Origin: an uncultured Synergistaceae bacterium
GTDB lineage: Bacteria > Synergistota > Synergistia > Synergistales > Dethiosulfovibrionaceae
Length of the DNA: 10,243 nucleotides
Direction: 5' to 3'
Assembly (NCBI GenBank): GCA_902489135.1
Contig: CABTYW010000062.1
Location: forward strand, 1-10,243
The stretch's first letter is position 1. Each line of letters starts with the position of its first letter. Of this stretch, positions 1 through 6,154 are shown in pieces. Below the pieces are notes generated by a model. That model was not told where the DNA came from and ran no database searches. It worked only from the letters and a program-made list of their open reading frames with translations. The translations under genes were made by a program, and so were the position numbers.

Positions 1-21
1 AGACGTGTGCTCTTCCGATCT
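1..21. other. Illumina adapter remnant at contig end
   Basis: The first 21 bases match, from memory, the 3' end of the standard Illumina TruSeq read-2 adapter, ending in CTCTTCCGATCT. This is library-construction sequence and not part of the genome. It shows that the window starts at a contig end that was not fully trimmed, so the sequence just inside it should be read with caution. Confidence 0.93.
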
Positions 22-440
22 CAGGGGGAAGCGCAGGCCGCCCCGCCGCTTTTTCTTCCGCTTTCAGTCGGCCGAAGGTGGGGGGCGCAACCACGGGCGG
101 CACCGCGCCGAGATGTCCCGCCGAAGAAAAAAATCGCCGCCGCGCAGGAAAGCGGGGGACGCCGGCAGGCTTCCGGCTCAAAACTCGGTCGTTTCAATGC
201 CGCTCACCTTTCATCCGCCTCGGCGAACAACCGCTGAAAACGGGGGAATGAGCGCGCCGGTCAAAAACAGTGCAAAGGGAGCTTCCGGCCTTTCCGATGC
301 CCGCTGAACGTTAAAACAGACGCAGCGGGGCCGAGGCCGAGTTCCCAATGCTCCGTTGCGGGAAAAGGGCAGGGGGGCTTTGCGGTTTCGCCGTGCCGCA
401 GGTTTCGCCGTGCCTCATTTTGCGCACGGCCGTTCGCCCT
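22..440. other. Region without a recognisable gene
   Basis: I see no convincing coding region here on either strand. The open frames on the plus strand (to stops at about 237 and 307) read through the adapter and encode Arg/Pro/Ala-rich peptides with no recognisable motif; neither starts at a ribosome binding site. No tRNA, RNase P, SRP RNA, tmRNA or known riboswitch signature was recognised. The stretch is rich in G runs and short A runs. Because a plus-strand terminator follows at 441-475, it may be the 3' end of a plus-strand transcript (the tail of a gene cut off by the contig end, or a non-coding RNA), but that is inference. Confidence 0.5.
384..414. repeat. Two-copy 14-base direct repeat
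   Basis: GGTTTCGCCGTGCC occurs at 384-397 and again at 401-414, so the period is 17 bases with a GCA spacer between copies. It lies in the non-coding region just before the plus-strand terminator. With only two copies no function can be assigned; replication slippage is the simplest origin. Confidence 0.7.
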
Positions 441-475
441 CGGCCACGTCTCCCTGACGATGGCCGCCTTTTTTT
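441..475 (+). terminator. Rho-independent terminator, plus strand
   Basis: CGGCCACGTC (441-450) can pair with GACG-A-TGGCCG (456-466) across a TCCCT loop, giving a 10-base-pair stem with one bulged A. Two C residues and then seven T residues (469-475) follow. On the opposite strand the hairpin is not followed by a T run, so it works only for plus-strand transcription. It would end a transcript arriving from the contig end, converging on the minus-strand ketoacyl synthase gene. Confidence 0.6.
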
Positions 476-484
476 GCTTTTATG

Positions 485-505
485 AAAGCCGCCCCATGGC
501 GGTTT
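485..505 (-). terminator. Possible weak terminator of the ketoacyl synthase gene
   Basis: Just past the stop codon of the minus-strand gene, CCGCC (489-493) and GGCGG (498-502) form a short stem around CCAT. On the minus strand the stem is flanked by AAA and TTT that can extend it past one mismatch, but the T run is only three bases. It could be a weak terminator or simply a chance hairpin. Confidence 0.3.
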
Positions 506-515
506 GAGGCCTCTT

Positions 516-1541
516 CTACCGGCGATGCCAGCATATCAGAGCGCTTCCCCAGGAAAGTCCCACGCCGAAACCGCTAATCAGGATCTTCATACCGTCTTTC
601 AATTTTCCGCGCTCGGCACACCGCGCAAGGACCAAAGGAATGGACGATGACGCCGTATTTCCCGTTTCCTCGAGATCGATGACGAATTTTTCCGGGGCGA
701 GACCGAGTTTGTCGCGCAGCTGCTCCAGCACCACCATCGACGCCTGATGGGGCACCACCAGGTCGATGTCGGCCCACGTCAGCCCGGCGGCGTCAAGCGC
801 GCGCGCCATGGACTTCGGCGCCTGCTCCACGGCGAATTCAAGGACTTTGCGCCCGTCCATAAAGAGATTTTCCAGGGTGTGGACGTTGCCGAAACGATTG
901 ACGATGGGGAGCGCCGTGGCCGAAGAATAGGGCATGGCCGTTTCCCCCGCTTCGATGATGATGTCTCGCGCGCCGGAGCCGTCGGTGCCCAGGTCAAATC
1001 CCGTGACCTCGTCGTTCTCGCACGCCTCCAGCAGCGAAGCCGTAAAACCGTCGCCGAAAATTGTCCTGACCGAACGATCCATTTCGTTGATATACCACGT
1101 CAGTTTGTCGCCGGTAAGAAACAGCACGCGGCGGGCAATGCCCGCGGCGATAAAACCCTTGCAGAGCGCAAGGCCGTAGACGTAGCCTGAACAGCCGAGG
1201 TCGAAACTCAGGGCGCCGCTGGTGTTGCGCAGGCCCAACGCATGGTGCACCACGCAGGCCGTCGAGGGCAAAACATAATCGCGGGCTTCGCTGCACACAA
1301 CGAGCATGTCCACGGTTTCGGGCATCACGTCGGGATGTTCGGCGAAAAATTTTTGTCCGGCCTGAATGAGGTAGAACGAAACGGGCTTCTTGGGATCGGC
1401 AATGGGCCGCTGAGTGACGCCCGTTTTTTTGTAGATCTTTTCCACCGTCCACGTTTTGAAATCCTTCACAAGATCTTCGTTGGTTTCCATGCGCTCGGGA
1501 AGGACATAGGACACTCCCCGTAAAGTCATTCCTCTGTTCAT
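516..1541 (-). CDS. Beta-ketoacyl-ACP synthase III (FabH-like)
   Basis: This 341-residue cytoplasmic enzyme belongs to the thiolase-fold KAS III family, which condenses an acyl-CoA starter with malonyl-ACP to begin fatty acid synthesis or a related chain. The triad is visible: Cys117 in FDLGCSGYVYGL, His265 in VVPHQAS and Asn295 in ETGNTASSSIP. The N-terminal pattern YVLPERMETNEDL and the Gly-rich end (ISGFGVGLSWGSAL) are also typical. It is somewhat longer than E. coli FabH (317 residues). The start at 1541 is preceded by AAGAGGA at a nine-base spacing; an in-frame ATG at 1529 is a weaker alternative. It stands alone, with no fab, acp or plsX gene beside it, so it could be a housekeeping FabH or a paralogue with a specialised starter unit. 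The family call is firm; the exact substrate is not known. Confidence 0.93.
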   Translation of the reverse strand: MNRGMTLRGVSYVLPERMETNEDLVKDFKTWTVEKIYKKTGVTQRPIADPKKPVSFYLIQAGQKFFAEHPDVMPETVDMLVVCSEARDYVLPSTACVVHHALGLRNTSGALSFDLGCSGYVYGLALCKGFIAAGIARRVLFLTGDKLTWYINEMDRSVRTIFGDGFTASLLEACENDEVTGFDLGTDGSGARDIIIEAGETAMPYSSATALPIVNRFGNVHTLENLFMDGRKVLEFAVEQAPKSMARALDAAGLTWADIDLVVPHQASMVVLEQLRDKLGLAPEKFVIDLEETGNTASSSIPLVLARCAERGKLKDGMKILISGFGVGLSWGSALICWHRR

Positions 1542-1610
1542 TGAAAAAATTCCTCTTTTCCTGGGGGCCGATCGCCCTGATTGACATGAAGTATTGAGAA
1601 CTGGTAATAA

Positions 1611-1639
1611 ATTTTAAAGGAAGAACCTTCGCCTGACAA
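1611..1639 (-). promoter_or_regulatory. Sigma-70-type promoter for the ketoacyl synthase gene
   Basis: Read on the minus strand, TTGTCA (1639-1634) and TAAAAT (1616-1611) match the -35 and -10 consensus at five of six positions each, with an ideal 17-base spacer. Transcription would begin near 1604, leaving a leader of roughly 60 bases before the ATG at 1541. Confidence 0.65.
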
Positions 1640-1780
1640 GCCCGTTTTTCCCTTTGCTCCCGTTCTTCCTCCGGGCATGTACGCCGCGTTCCGCTTTTCG
1701 CCAATGGACGGCGACTTCTTCTGAACGCCTGAACGGAGCGCGCATTTTTGAAGTTTTTTCCCGCTTTGCAAAAAAAGGGC

Positions 1781-1817
1781 GCAAAAAGCTTGATACTTTA
1801 AAAAATCAGCTTTTTGC
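1781..1817. repeat. Inverted repeat in the divergent promoter region
   Basis: GCAAAAAGCTTGAT (1781-1794) is mirrored by ATCAGCTTTTTGC (1805-1817), giving 13 base pairs with one bulged T around a 10-base AT-rich loop. The plus strand has no T run after it, so it is not a plus-strand terminator. On the minus strand a run of seven T residues follows a few bases later, but no gene there needs ending. It lies 20 bases before a candidate -35 box for the chr operon and could be an operator or a leader structure. No regulator gene adjoins it. Confidence 0.45.
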
Positions 1818-1836
1818 AGATAAAAGTTCACTATCG

Positions 1837-1865
1837 TTGACAGCCTTCGGGGCTTCTGCTAAGTT
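1837..1865 (+). promoter_or_regulatory. Candidate promoter of the chr operon
   Basis: A perfect -35 box, TTGACA (1837-1842), is followed after 17 bases by TAAGTT (1860-1865), a poor -10 box with three of six matches. A better -10 match, TAAAAT (1881-1886), has no -35 at the right distance. The position, 60-90 bases upstream of the GTG start, suits the operon. Confidence 0.4.
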
Positions 1866-1915
1866 TTTTATGAAATGGCTTAAAATTTGCCTTTTCCGCA
1901 CCATTCTAAAAAAGC

Positions 1916-1920
1916 GAGGT
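1916..1920 (+). promoter_or_regulatory. Ribosome binding site fixing the GTG start of the first chr gene
   Basis: GAGGT lies six bases upstream of GTG 1927. The same frame is open back to an ATG at 1654, but that extension has no ribosome binding site at its start, runs through the intergenic inverted repeat and promoter, and encodes no membrane protein pattern, so the GTG is chosen. Confidence 0.7.
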
Positions 1921-1926
1921 CACACC

Positions 1927-2499
1927 GTGGAAAACACTGAACAGAAAACAATGGGTGTCAGCGCGATTTTCATGATGATCTTCAAGATCAGCGCCTTTAC
2001 GCTGGGCGGCGGCGCCGTTCTCATCGGCCTGATCAAGGAAGCCTGCGAACGTTCCGGCCTGGTGAGCGAAGAACGGACTTCCGACATGCTGGCGCTGTCT
2101 CTGGCGGCTCCGGGCGCCATGGGAATTTCCATGTCCTATCAGGCCGGTCTGGCGCTGGGAGGCCCCGTCGGCGCGGCATCCGCCGTTTTCGGCATGGCTT
2201 TGCCGCCCTTCATCGCCATTCTCGCACTTTCCAGCTGGCTTCTGGCGCACATGGGATCGCCTTTTATTACGGCCTTCTTCGGCGGCGCCACGGCCGCGCT
2301 TGTCATCGTCCTGGGCGCCATCACCTACAAGCTGATGAAAACCAATGCTCTTTCTTCGGCGCACAACTTTGCAGTCTGCGTCTTCGTGGCCGCCGCCGTC
2401 GCCGCCTTTAAAATTTCTCCCGTCTGGGGACTGCTGGGCGGAACGGCCGTCAGCGTCGCAGTCAACATGATTTTCGAGAAGAAAGGGGAAAAGGCCTGA
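1927..2499 (+). CDS. Chromate transporter family protein, first half-size subunit
   Basis: This 190-residue inner-membrane protein is a single CHR domain of the ChrA family. Full-length ChrA has two such domains in one chain; many bacteria split them into two adjacent genes, as here. The family hallmark FTLGGGAVLIGLI lies at residues 24-36 near the first membrane segment, and a second conserved block appears as LAAPGAMGISM (59-69). About five to six hydrophobic stretches follow, ending in a basic tail. The GTG start is set by GAGGT six bases upstream. Its stop codon shares one base with the ATG of the next gene (TGATG), so the two are translationally coupled and probably form a heterodimer. 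ChrA proteins export chromate, but many members have never been tested and the natural substrate may be another anion. The second block departs from the usual PGP...N pattern. Confidence 0.85.
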   Translation: MENTEQKTMGVSAIFMMIFKISAFTLGGGAVLIGLIKEACERSGLVSEERTSDMLALSLAAPGAMGISMSYQAGLALGGPVGAASAVFGMALPPFIAILALSSWLLAHMGSPFITAFFGGATAALVIVLGAITYKLMKTNALSSAHNFAVCVFVAAAVAAFKISPVWGLLGGTAVSVAVNMIFEKKGEKA

Positions 2500-3059
2500 T
2501 GGATTTCGTGGTCCTGTTTCTCATTTTCGCGAAAGTCAGCCTTCTGACTTTCGGCGGCGGTCTGGCGTCGCTTCCCTTTCTCTACCAGGCCTTCGTCGTT
2601 GACTACCGCTGGCTGAGCCCTCAGGTCTTCAGCGAGACGGTCGCCCTGGCTCAGATGACCCCGGGTCCCATTATTCTCAATTCGGCGACGCTGTTGGGGT
2701 ACCGCCACCTGGGCATGGCGGGCTCCGTGATCGGCACTCTGGCCGTGGTGCTGGCGCCTCTGACGGTGGTCATCGCTCTGGACTGGATTTTCAAAAGCGC
2801 TTCGGGGCGCGCCCGTGAATGGGTTGACCGCATCAGACTCGCCATGCGTCCCGTCGTCGCCGGACTGCTCATCGTCGCCCTCTGGACGGTAGCTCTGCCC
2901 GTCATTCACAAAACCGTTCTGTGGAGCTTCACGGCACTGTCGGCGCTGCTCTACTTCACCGTTCCGTTCCTGAAAAAATACCCTCAGGCGCTGCTTTTCG
3001 GCATGGCCATTCTCACGACGGTTCTTTACGCCTTTGGCGTGACGGCGCTGGGCGCCTGA
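2499..3059 (+). CDS. Chromate transporter family protein, second half-size subunit
   Basis: This 186-residue membrane protein is the partner CHR domain. It carries the textbook motifs: TFGGG at residues 17-21 followed by SLPFLYQAFV, and AQMTPGPIILNSATLLGY at 51-68, the conserved PGP and Asn of the second CHR block. Several hydrophobic segments follow. Paired short CHR proteins are expected to insert in opposite orientations and act together as one transporter of chromate or a similar oxyanion. Its ATG overlaps the stop of the preceding gene by one base, so both are made from the same message, and a strong terminator follows 40 bases downstream. There is no chrB or other resistance gene nearby, so a role in chromate resistance cannot be assumed. 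Confidence 0.9.
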   Translation: MDFVVLFLIFAKVSLLTFGGGLASLPFLYQAFVVDYRWLSPQVFSETVALAQMTPGPIILNSATLLGYRHLGMAGSVIGTLAVVLAPLTVVIALDWIFKSASGRAREWVDRIRLAMRPVVAGLLIVALWTVALPVIHKTVLWSFTALSALLYFTVPFLKKYPQALLFGMAILTTVLYAFGVTALGA

Positions 3060-3099
3060 AAATCCGCCGCGCACCGGCAATTTCCGCCTGAAAAATTTC

Positions 3100-3126
3100 A
3101 TTCGCCCCCCATGGGGCGAATTTTTT
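3100..3126 (+). terminator. Rho-independent terminator of the chr operon
   Basis: ATTCGCCCC (3100-3108) and GGGGCGAAT (3113-3121) form a perfect nine-base-pair stem with a CCAT loop, followed by a T run to 3126. An A-rich tract just before the stem could also let it act on the minus strand. Confidence 0.88.
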
Positions 3127-3135
3127 GATTTTACC

Positions 3136-3167
3136 TTTATCCGTTCTTTACATCCCTTCCCTATGAT
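3136..3167 (+). promoter_or_regulatory. Putative Pho box and -10 element of the phosphatase gene
   Basis: TTTATCCGTT-CTTTACAT (3136-3153) contains two CTTTA units exactly 11 bases apart, the spacing of PhoB-type binding sites. It is followed nine bases after TTTACA by TATGAT (3162-3167), a five-of-six match to the -10 consensus. There is no normal -35 at 17 bases, as expected where an activator replaces it. The same 18-base pattern occurs before pstS, which links the two genes to one regulator. Recognition by the response regulator at 10095 is inference. Confidence 0.55.
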
Positions 3168-3238
3168 GGACCTGTCGCGCGAAGAAATGCGCCCGCCGAC
3201 AAACTCGACCAATGAACAAAATCACGGGAGGAGATTGA

Positions 3239-4795
3239 ATGAAAAGAAATCGCAGGTACGTCGTTGCTTTAGGTCTGGCTCTTATGGTGTGCGGAGCCGC
3301 GGAGAGCTTTGCCGGGACGAAACATTACGGCAACAGCGAAAAACTGAACACCCGCCCTTCGCTGACTGTCAGCTGGGAAGCCTGGAAGGCTCAATGGCCG
3401 CTGGTCGCCTCTGATTTCACCAAGGTTTCTCTCACCCCCGGCGTCAATGAGACAGAGCTGAACTTCGCCTGGATGACCCCTGCGGAACGTGACGGCAAAG
3501 CCTCGGTACGCTTCGGAACGGACCTGTCGGAGATGAAGGAATTCACCGGCACCGCCGAAGACGTGGATCCCGCGCTGACCAACGGCGCCAAATATCGCGC
3601 GAACAAAGTGACCGTCACGGGACTGAAGCCTCACACCACTTACTACTACACCGTCGACGGCAGAGAAACCAAGGCGTATACCACCTCCGACTTCGACACC
3701 GTTCGCTTCCTCTACGTGGGCGATCCTCAGATCGGCGCTTCCAAGGGACAGATGCAGGGCGACGTGAAGCTGGCGCCCGCTTCCGGCGCGGAGAACACCG
3801 CCGCGCGCAACGACGCGTTCGGCTGGGAGCGCACGCTGAACATCGCCGTTGAGCAAAATCCCGATTTGAACTTCGTTTTTTCCGCCGGCGACCAGGTCAA
3901 CAAGACGGGCAAGCCCAAGGAAGAAGAGTACGCCGGCTTCCTGAACCCCAAGGTTTTTGAGAGACTTCCCCTGGCCACCACCATCGGCAACCACGATTCT
4001 CTGAACCTGGACTATCGCCACCACTTCAACACCCCCAACATGTCCGAGCTGGGCACAACCGTTGCCGGCGGCGACTACTGGTTCTCCTACGGCGACGCGC
4101 TGTTCATCGTGCTCAACACCAACAACTACAACGCCGCCGAGCACGAAGAGGCCATGAAGAAAGCTCTGGCTTCCCATGCCGACGCCGCGTGGCGCATTGT
4201 TTCCATGCACCAGGACATCTACGGCTCCGGCCTCGATCACTCCGACTCCGACGGCATGATCCTGCGCACGCAGCTGACGCCGCTCTTCGACAAGTACGAC
4301 GTTGACGTGGTGCTTCAGGGACACGACCACACCTACAGCCGCTCCAAGATGCTGTACGGCGACGGCAAAATTCACGGCAAGTACGCCTTCAGCCTCAACG
4401 AAAAGGGCGACGATTACGACTGGAAGCACGCCATCAACACCGAAACCAAGGCGAAGATCGCCCTCGATCCCAAGGATGACGCCGACAAAAAGGCTCTTGA
4501 AGCGTTCCGCAAGGACAATGCCTGCTATGTCATCGAGGACGTTCAGGGCAACAAAGTCGTCAACCCCAAGGGGACGCTTTACATCGAGACCAACTCCGCT
4601 TCGGGCTCCAAATACTACGAGCTCGTTCCCACTCAGCAGGATTACATCGCCGTGCGAAGCCAGAACTGGCTGCCCTCCTACTCCGTAGTCACCGTCACCA
4701 GGGACTGCTTCAGCATCGACACCTGGCAGGTCACCGACGAAGGCAAGGCCGAAAAGATCGACGAGACCTTCTCCATCGTAAAATCCGCTCAGTAA
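3239..4795 (+). CDS. Secreted purple-acid-phosphatase-like metallophosphatase
   Basis: This 518-residue exported enzyme probably hydrolyses phosphate esters outside the cytoplasm. Residues 1-25 are a signal peptide (basic start, hydrophobic core, SFA cleavage motif). A fibronectin-III-like domain typical of purple acid phosphatases spans about 60-150, ending in the characteristic TGLKPHTTYYYTV. The calcineurin-type metal core follows: GDPQ (161-164), GDQ (217-219), GNHD (250-253), His324 and GHDH (361-364). In true purple acid phosphatases motif II is GDxxY, whose Tyr binds iron and gives the colour; here Asn221 takes that place. A lysine- and aspartate-rich insert lies at about 385-440, before the final strand region. 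GGGAGGAG sits five bases before the ATG. The gene has its own terminator and a Pho-box-like promoter matching that of pstS, so a phosphate-scavenging role is likely. The substrate (phosphomonoester, diester or nucleotide) cannot be told. Confidence 0.88.
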   Translation: MKRNRRYVVALGLALMVCGAAESFAGTKHYGNSEKLNTRPSLTVSWEAWKAQWPLVASDFTKVSLTPGVNETELNFAWMTPAERDGKASVRFGTDLSEMKEFTGTAEDVDPALTNGAKYRANKVTVTGLKPHTTYYYTVDGRETKAYTTSDFDTVRFLYVGDPQIGASKGQMQGDVKLAPASGAENTAARNDAFGWERTLNIAVEQNPDLNFVFSAGDQVNKTGKPKEEEYAGFLNPKVFERLPLATTIGNHDSLNLDYRHHFNTPNMSELGTTVAGGDYWFSYGDALFIVLNTNNYNAAEHEEAMKKALASHADAAWRIVSMHQDIYGSGLDHSDSDGMILRTQLTPLFDKYDVDVVLQGHDHTYSRSKMLYGDGKIHGKYAFSLNEKGDDYDWKHAINTETKAKIALDPKDDADKKALEAFRKDNACYVIEDVQGNKVVNPKGTLYIETNSASGSKYYELVPTQQDYIAVRSQNWLPSYSVVTVTRDCFSIDTWQVTDEGKAEKIDETFSIVKSAQ

Positions 4796-4816
4796 GGCTC
4801 CTTCTCCAAAGACACG

Positions 4817-4852
4817 CTGCCGCCTGCTGCAGAACACAGGCGGCAGTTTTTT
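4817..4852 (+). terminator. Rho-independent terminator of the phosphatase gene
   Basis: CTGCCGCCTG (4817-4826) and CAGGCGGCAG (4837-4846) pair perfectly over ten bases around a 10-base loop, followed by six T residues. It begins 21 bases after the phosphatase stop codon. Confidence 0.92.
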
Positions 4853-4856
4853 GTAA

Positions 4857-4883
4857 GAGGCGCATCGTAGGGCGATGCGCCTC
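4857..4883. repeat. Perfect 11-base-pair hairpin after the terminator
   Basis: GAGGCGCATCG (4857-4867) and CGATGCGCCTC (4873-4883) form an uninterrupted stem with a TAGGG loop. It starts four bases after the terminator T run and ends 28 bases before the next start codon. An A run, not a T run, follows it, so on the plus strand it is not itself a terminator. It would lie in the leader of the next gene if that gene is read from upstream. Confidence 0.75.
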
Positions 4884-4911
4884 AAAAACTTCCAAAGAAA
4901 GGAACGGCTGC

Positions 4912-6051
4912 ATGAAAGAGAAAAATCATGGTGCAGGACTGCTCCCCTCGCTGCTCATTATGATCTTTACGGCCGCGGGATTCTGGCTGCTGGGCGGCCA
5001 ACAGAAAACCGAACTGGTGCGCCGCGTCGGTTCTTCTTTTGAAAAGGGCGTCGTCACGGAAATCCTTCAGGACAACATCCAGCGCGACGGCACGCGAGTC
5101 GGCGAGCAGCGCCTCCGCGTTCACATGTTCACGGGCCCCCGAAAGGGGCAGGAAGTGGAGACCACCAGCTCGGCGGGGTTCCTCTTCGGCGCTCCCTGCC
5201 GCGTGGGTATGAACGTGGTGGTCATGATGTCCGTTGCGGGATCGACGACGGTTTCCAGCGTCTACAGCCGGGACCGCGAGCATACGATTTACGTCTTCGG
5301 GGGACTTTATCTTGTTCTTCTGGTGCTCATCGGCGGCATGCAGGGGCTCAAGGGAGCTCTGGGGCTGATTTTCACCTTCGTGAACATTGTCTGTTTCGAA
5401 CTGCCGCTGATCTACCGAGGCTATTCGCCCTACGCCGTCACCGTGACCGTATGCGCCCTTTCGACGCTGGTGACCATGTACTTTATCGGCGGCGCCACGC
5501 GAAAAACGGTCGCCGCCACGGCGGGCACGGTGTCGGGAATTATCTGCGCCGGGCTGACGGCCTGGTGTTTCGGGCGCGCTTCGGGCATCGGCGGATGGAA
5601 CGTGTCCAACATCGAAAGTCTCATGACGCTGTGGAACATCAAGGGCATCCAGGTGGGGCAGCTCATGTTCTGCGCGCTGCTGATTTCCAGTCTCGGCGCC
5701 GTAATGGACGTGGCCATGTCCATCGCCAGCGCCATGCAGGAAATTTATTCTCAAAATCCGGCGCTGCACCGATGGCAGCTCTTCCGTTCGGGACTGCGAG
5801 TGGGCCGCGACATGATGGGCACCGATTCCAACACGCTCATTCTGGCCTTCTGCGGCACCGAGCTCAGCGCGCTGCTGCTGAATTATGCCTATGATCTGCC
5901 TTGGCTGCAAATCATCAATTCCAACAACATCGGCATCGCCGTGATGCAGGGGCTGGGCGGCAGCTTCGGCGTGGTGCTGAGCGTGCCCTTTACGGTGCTC
6001 TGCGGAGCTTTGCTTCTACGGCCTTTGGGGGCGGATCCCGCGGATATTTAA
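4912..6051 (+). CDS. YibE/F-family membrane protein
   Basis: This 379-residue multi-pass inner-membrane protein matches the YibE/F family, whose function is unknown. A membrane anchor at about 10-28 is followed by a soluble domain (about 30-120) of beta-rich character, then seven or eight hydrophobic segments from about 126 to the end. Family-like blocks are LGAVMDVAMSIASAMQEI (261-278) and GRDMMGTDSNTLILAFCG (298-315). AAAGGAA lies seven bases before the ATG. No promoter is visible in the 59 bases between the phosphatase terminator and the start, so it may depend on read-through or on a promoter I cannot recognise. No terminator follows it, so transcripts may run on into the pst operon. Its position between two putative Pho-box promoters suggests, but does not show, a link to phosphate starvation. 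Confidence 0.82.
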   Translation: MKEKNHGAGLLPSLLIMIFTAAGFWLLGGQQKTELVRRVGSSFEKGVVTEILQDNIQRDGTRVGEQRLRVHMFTGPRKGQEVETTSSAGFLFGAPCRVGMNVVVMMSVAGSTTVSSVYSRDREHTIYVFGGLYLVLLVLIGGMQGLKGALGLIFTFVNIVCFELPLIYRGYSPYAVTVTVCALSTLVTMYFIGGATRKTVAATAGTVSGIICAGLTAWCFGRASGIGGWNVSNIESLMTLWNIKGIQVGQLMFCALLISSLGAVMDVAMSIASAMQEIYSQNPALHRWQLFRSGLRVGRDMMGTDSNTLILAFCGTELSALLLNYAYDLPWLQIINSNNIGIAVMQGLGGSFGVVLSVPFTVLCGALLLRPLGADPADI

Positions 6052-6066
6052 CACGTCAATTTACAA

Positions 6067-6098
6067 TTTACGCATTCTTTACATTGTCCGTATTCATC
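6067..6098 (+). promoter_or_regulatory. Putative Pho box of the pst operon
   Basis: TTTACGCATT-CTTTACAT (6067-6084) is an 11-base-spaced direct repeat of TTTAC, nearly identical to the element before the phosphatase gene, with the shared pattern TTTAYSCRTTCTTTACAT. A further TTTACA starts at 6060, seven bases before the repeat. A weak -10 candidate, TATTCA (6091-6096), follows; TATCCT (6115-6120) is another. A small CAGGT/ACCTG stem (6122-6135) sits just before the pstS ribosome binding site. Control by a PhoB-type regulator is inferred from the repeat spacing and the genes it precedes. Confidence 0.6.
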
Positions 6099-6154
6099 CC
6101 AGACAGCCCGGGCCTATCCTACAGGTACAAACCTGAAAGGAAAGAGGAGATAAA

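Noticed and set aside
5..307. Plus-strand open frames at the contig start as genes
   Set aside because: They begin inside the adapter and encode Arg/Pro-rich sequence without motifs.
22..440. A structural RNA or riboswitch (RNase P, tmRNA, SRP RNA, cobalamin type)
   Set aside because: I looked for the hallmark conserved blocks on both strands and found none. GC-rich short stems alone are not enough.
1654..1926. N-terminal extension of the first chr gene to an upstream ATG
   Set aside because: The added 91 residues have no CHR similarity, cover the inverted repeat and promoter, and lack a ribosome binding site. GTG 1927 has one.
2325..3212. 295-codon minus-strand open frame across the chr genes
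   Set aside because: It reads through the chr operon terminator and yields an Arg/Gln/His-rich sequence with no domain. The plus-strand Chr motifs are unmistakable.
3269..4885. 538-codon open frame on the minus strand, antisense to the phosphatase
   Set aside because: It is a codon-bias shadow: the product is a Val/Gly-rich string without motifs, while the plus strand has a clear signal peptide, metal motifs, ribosome binding site and terminator.
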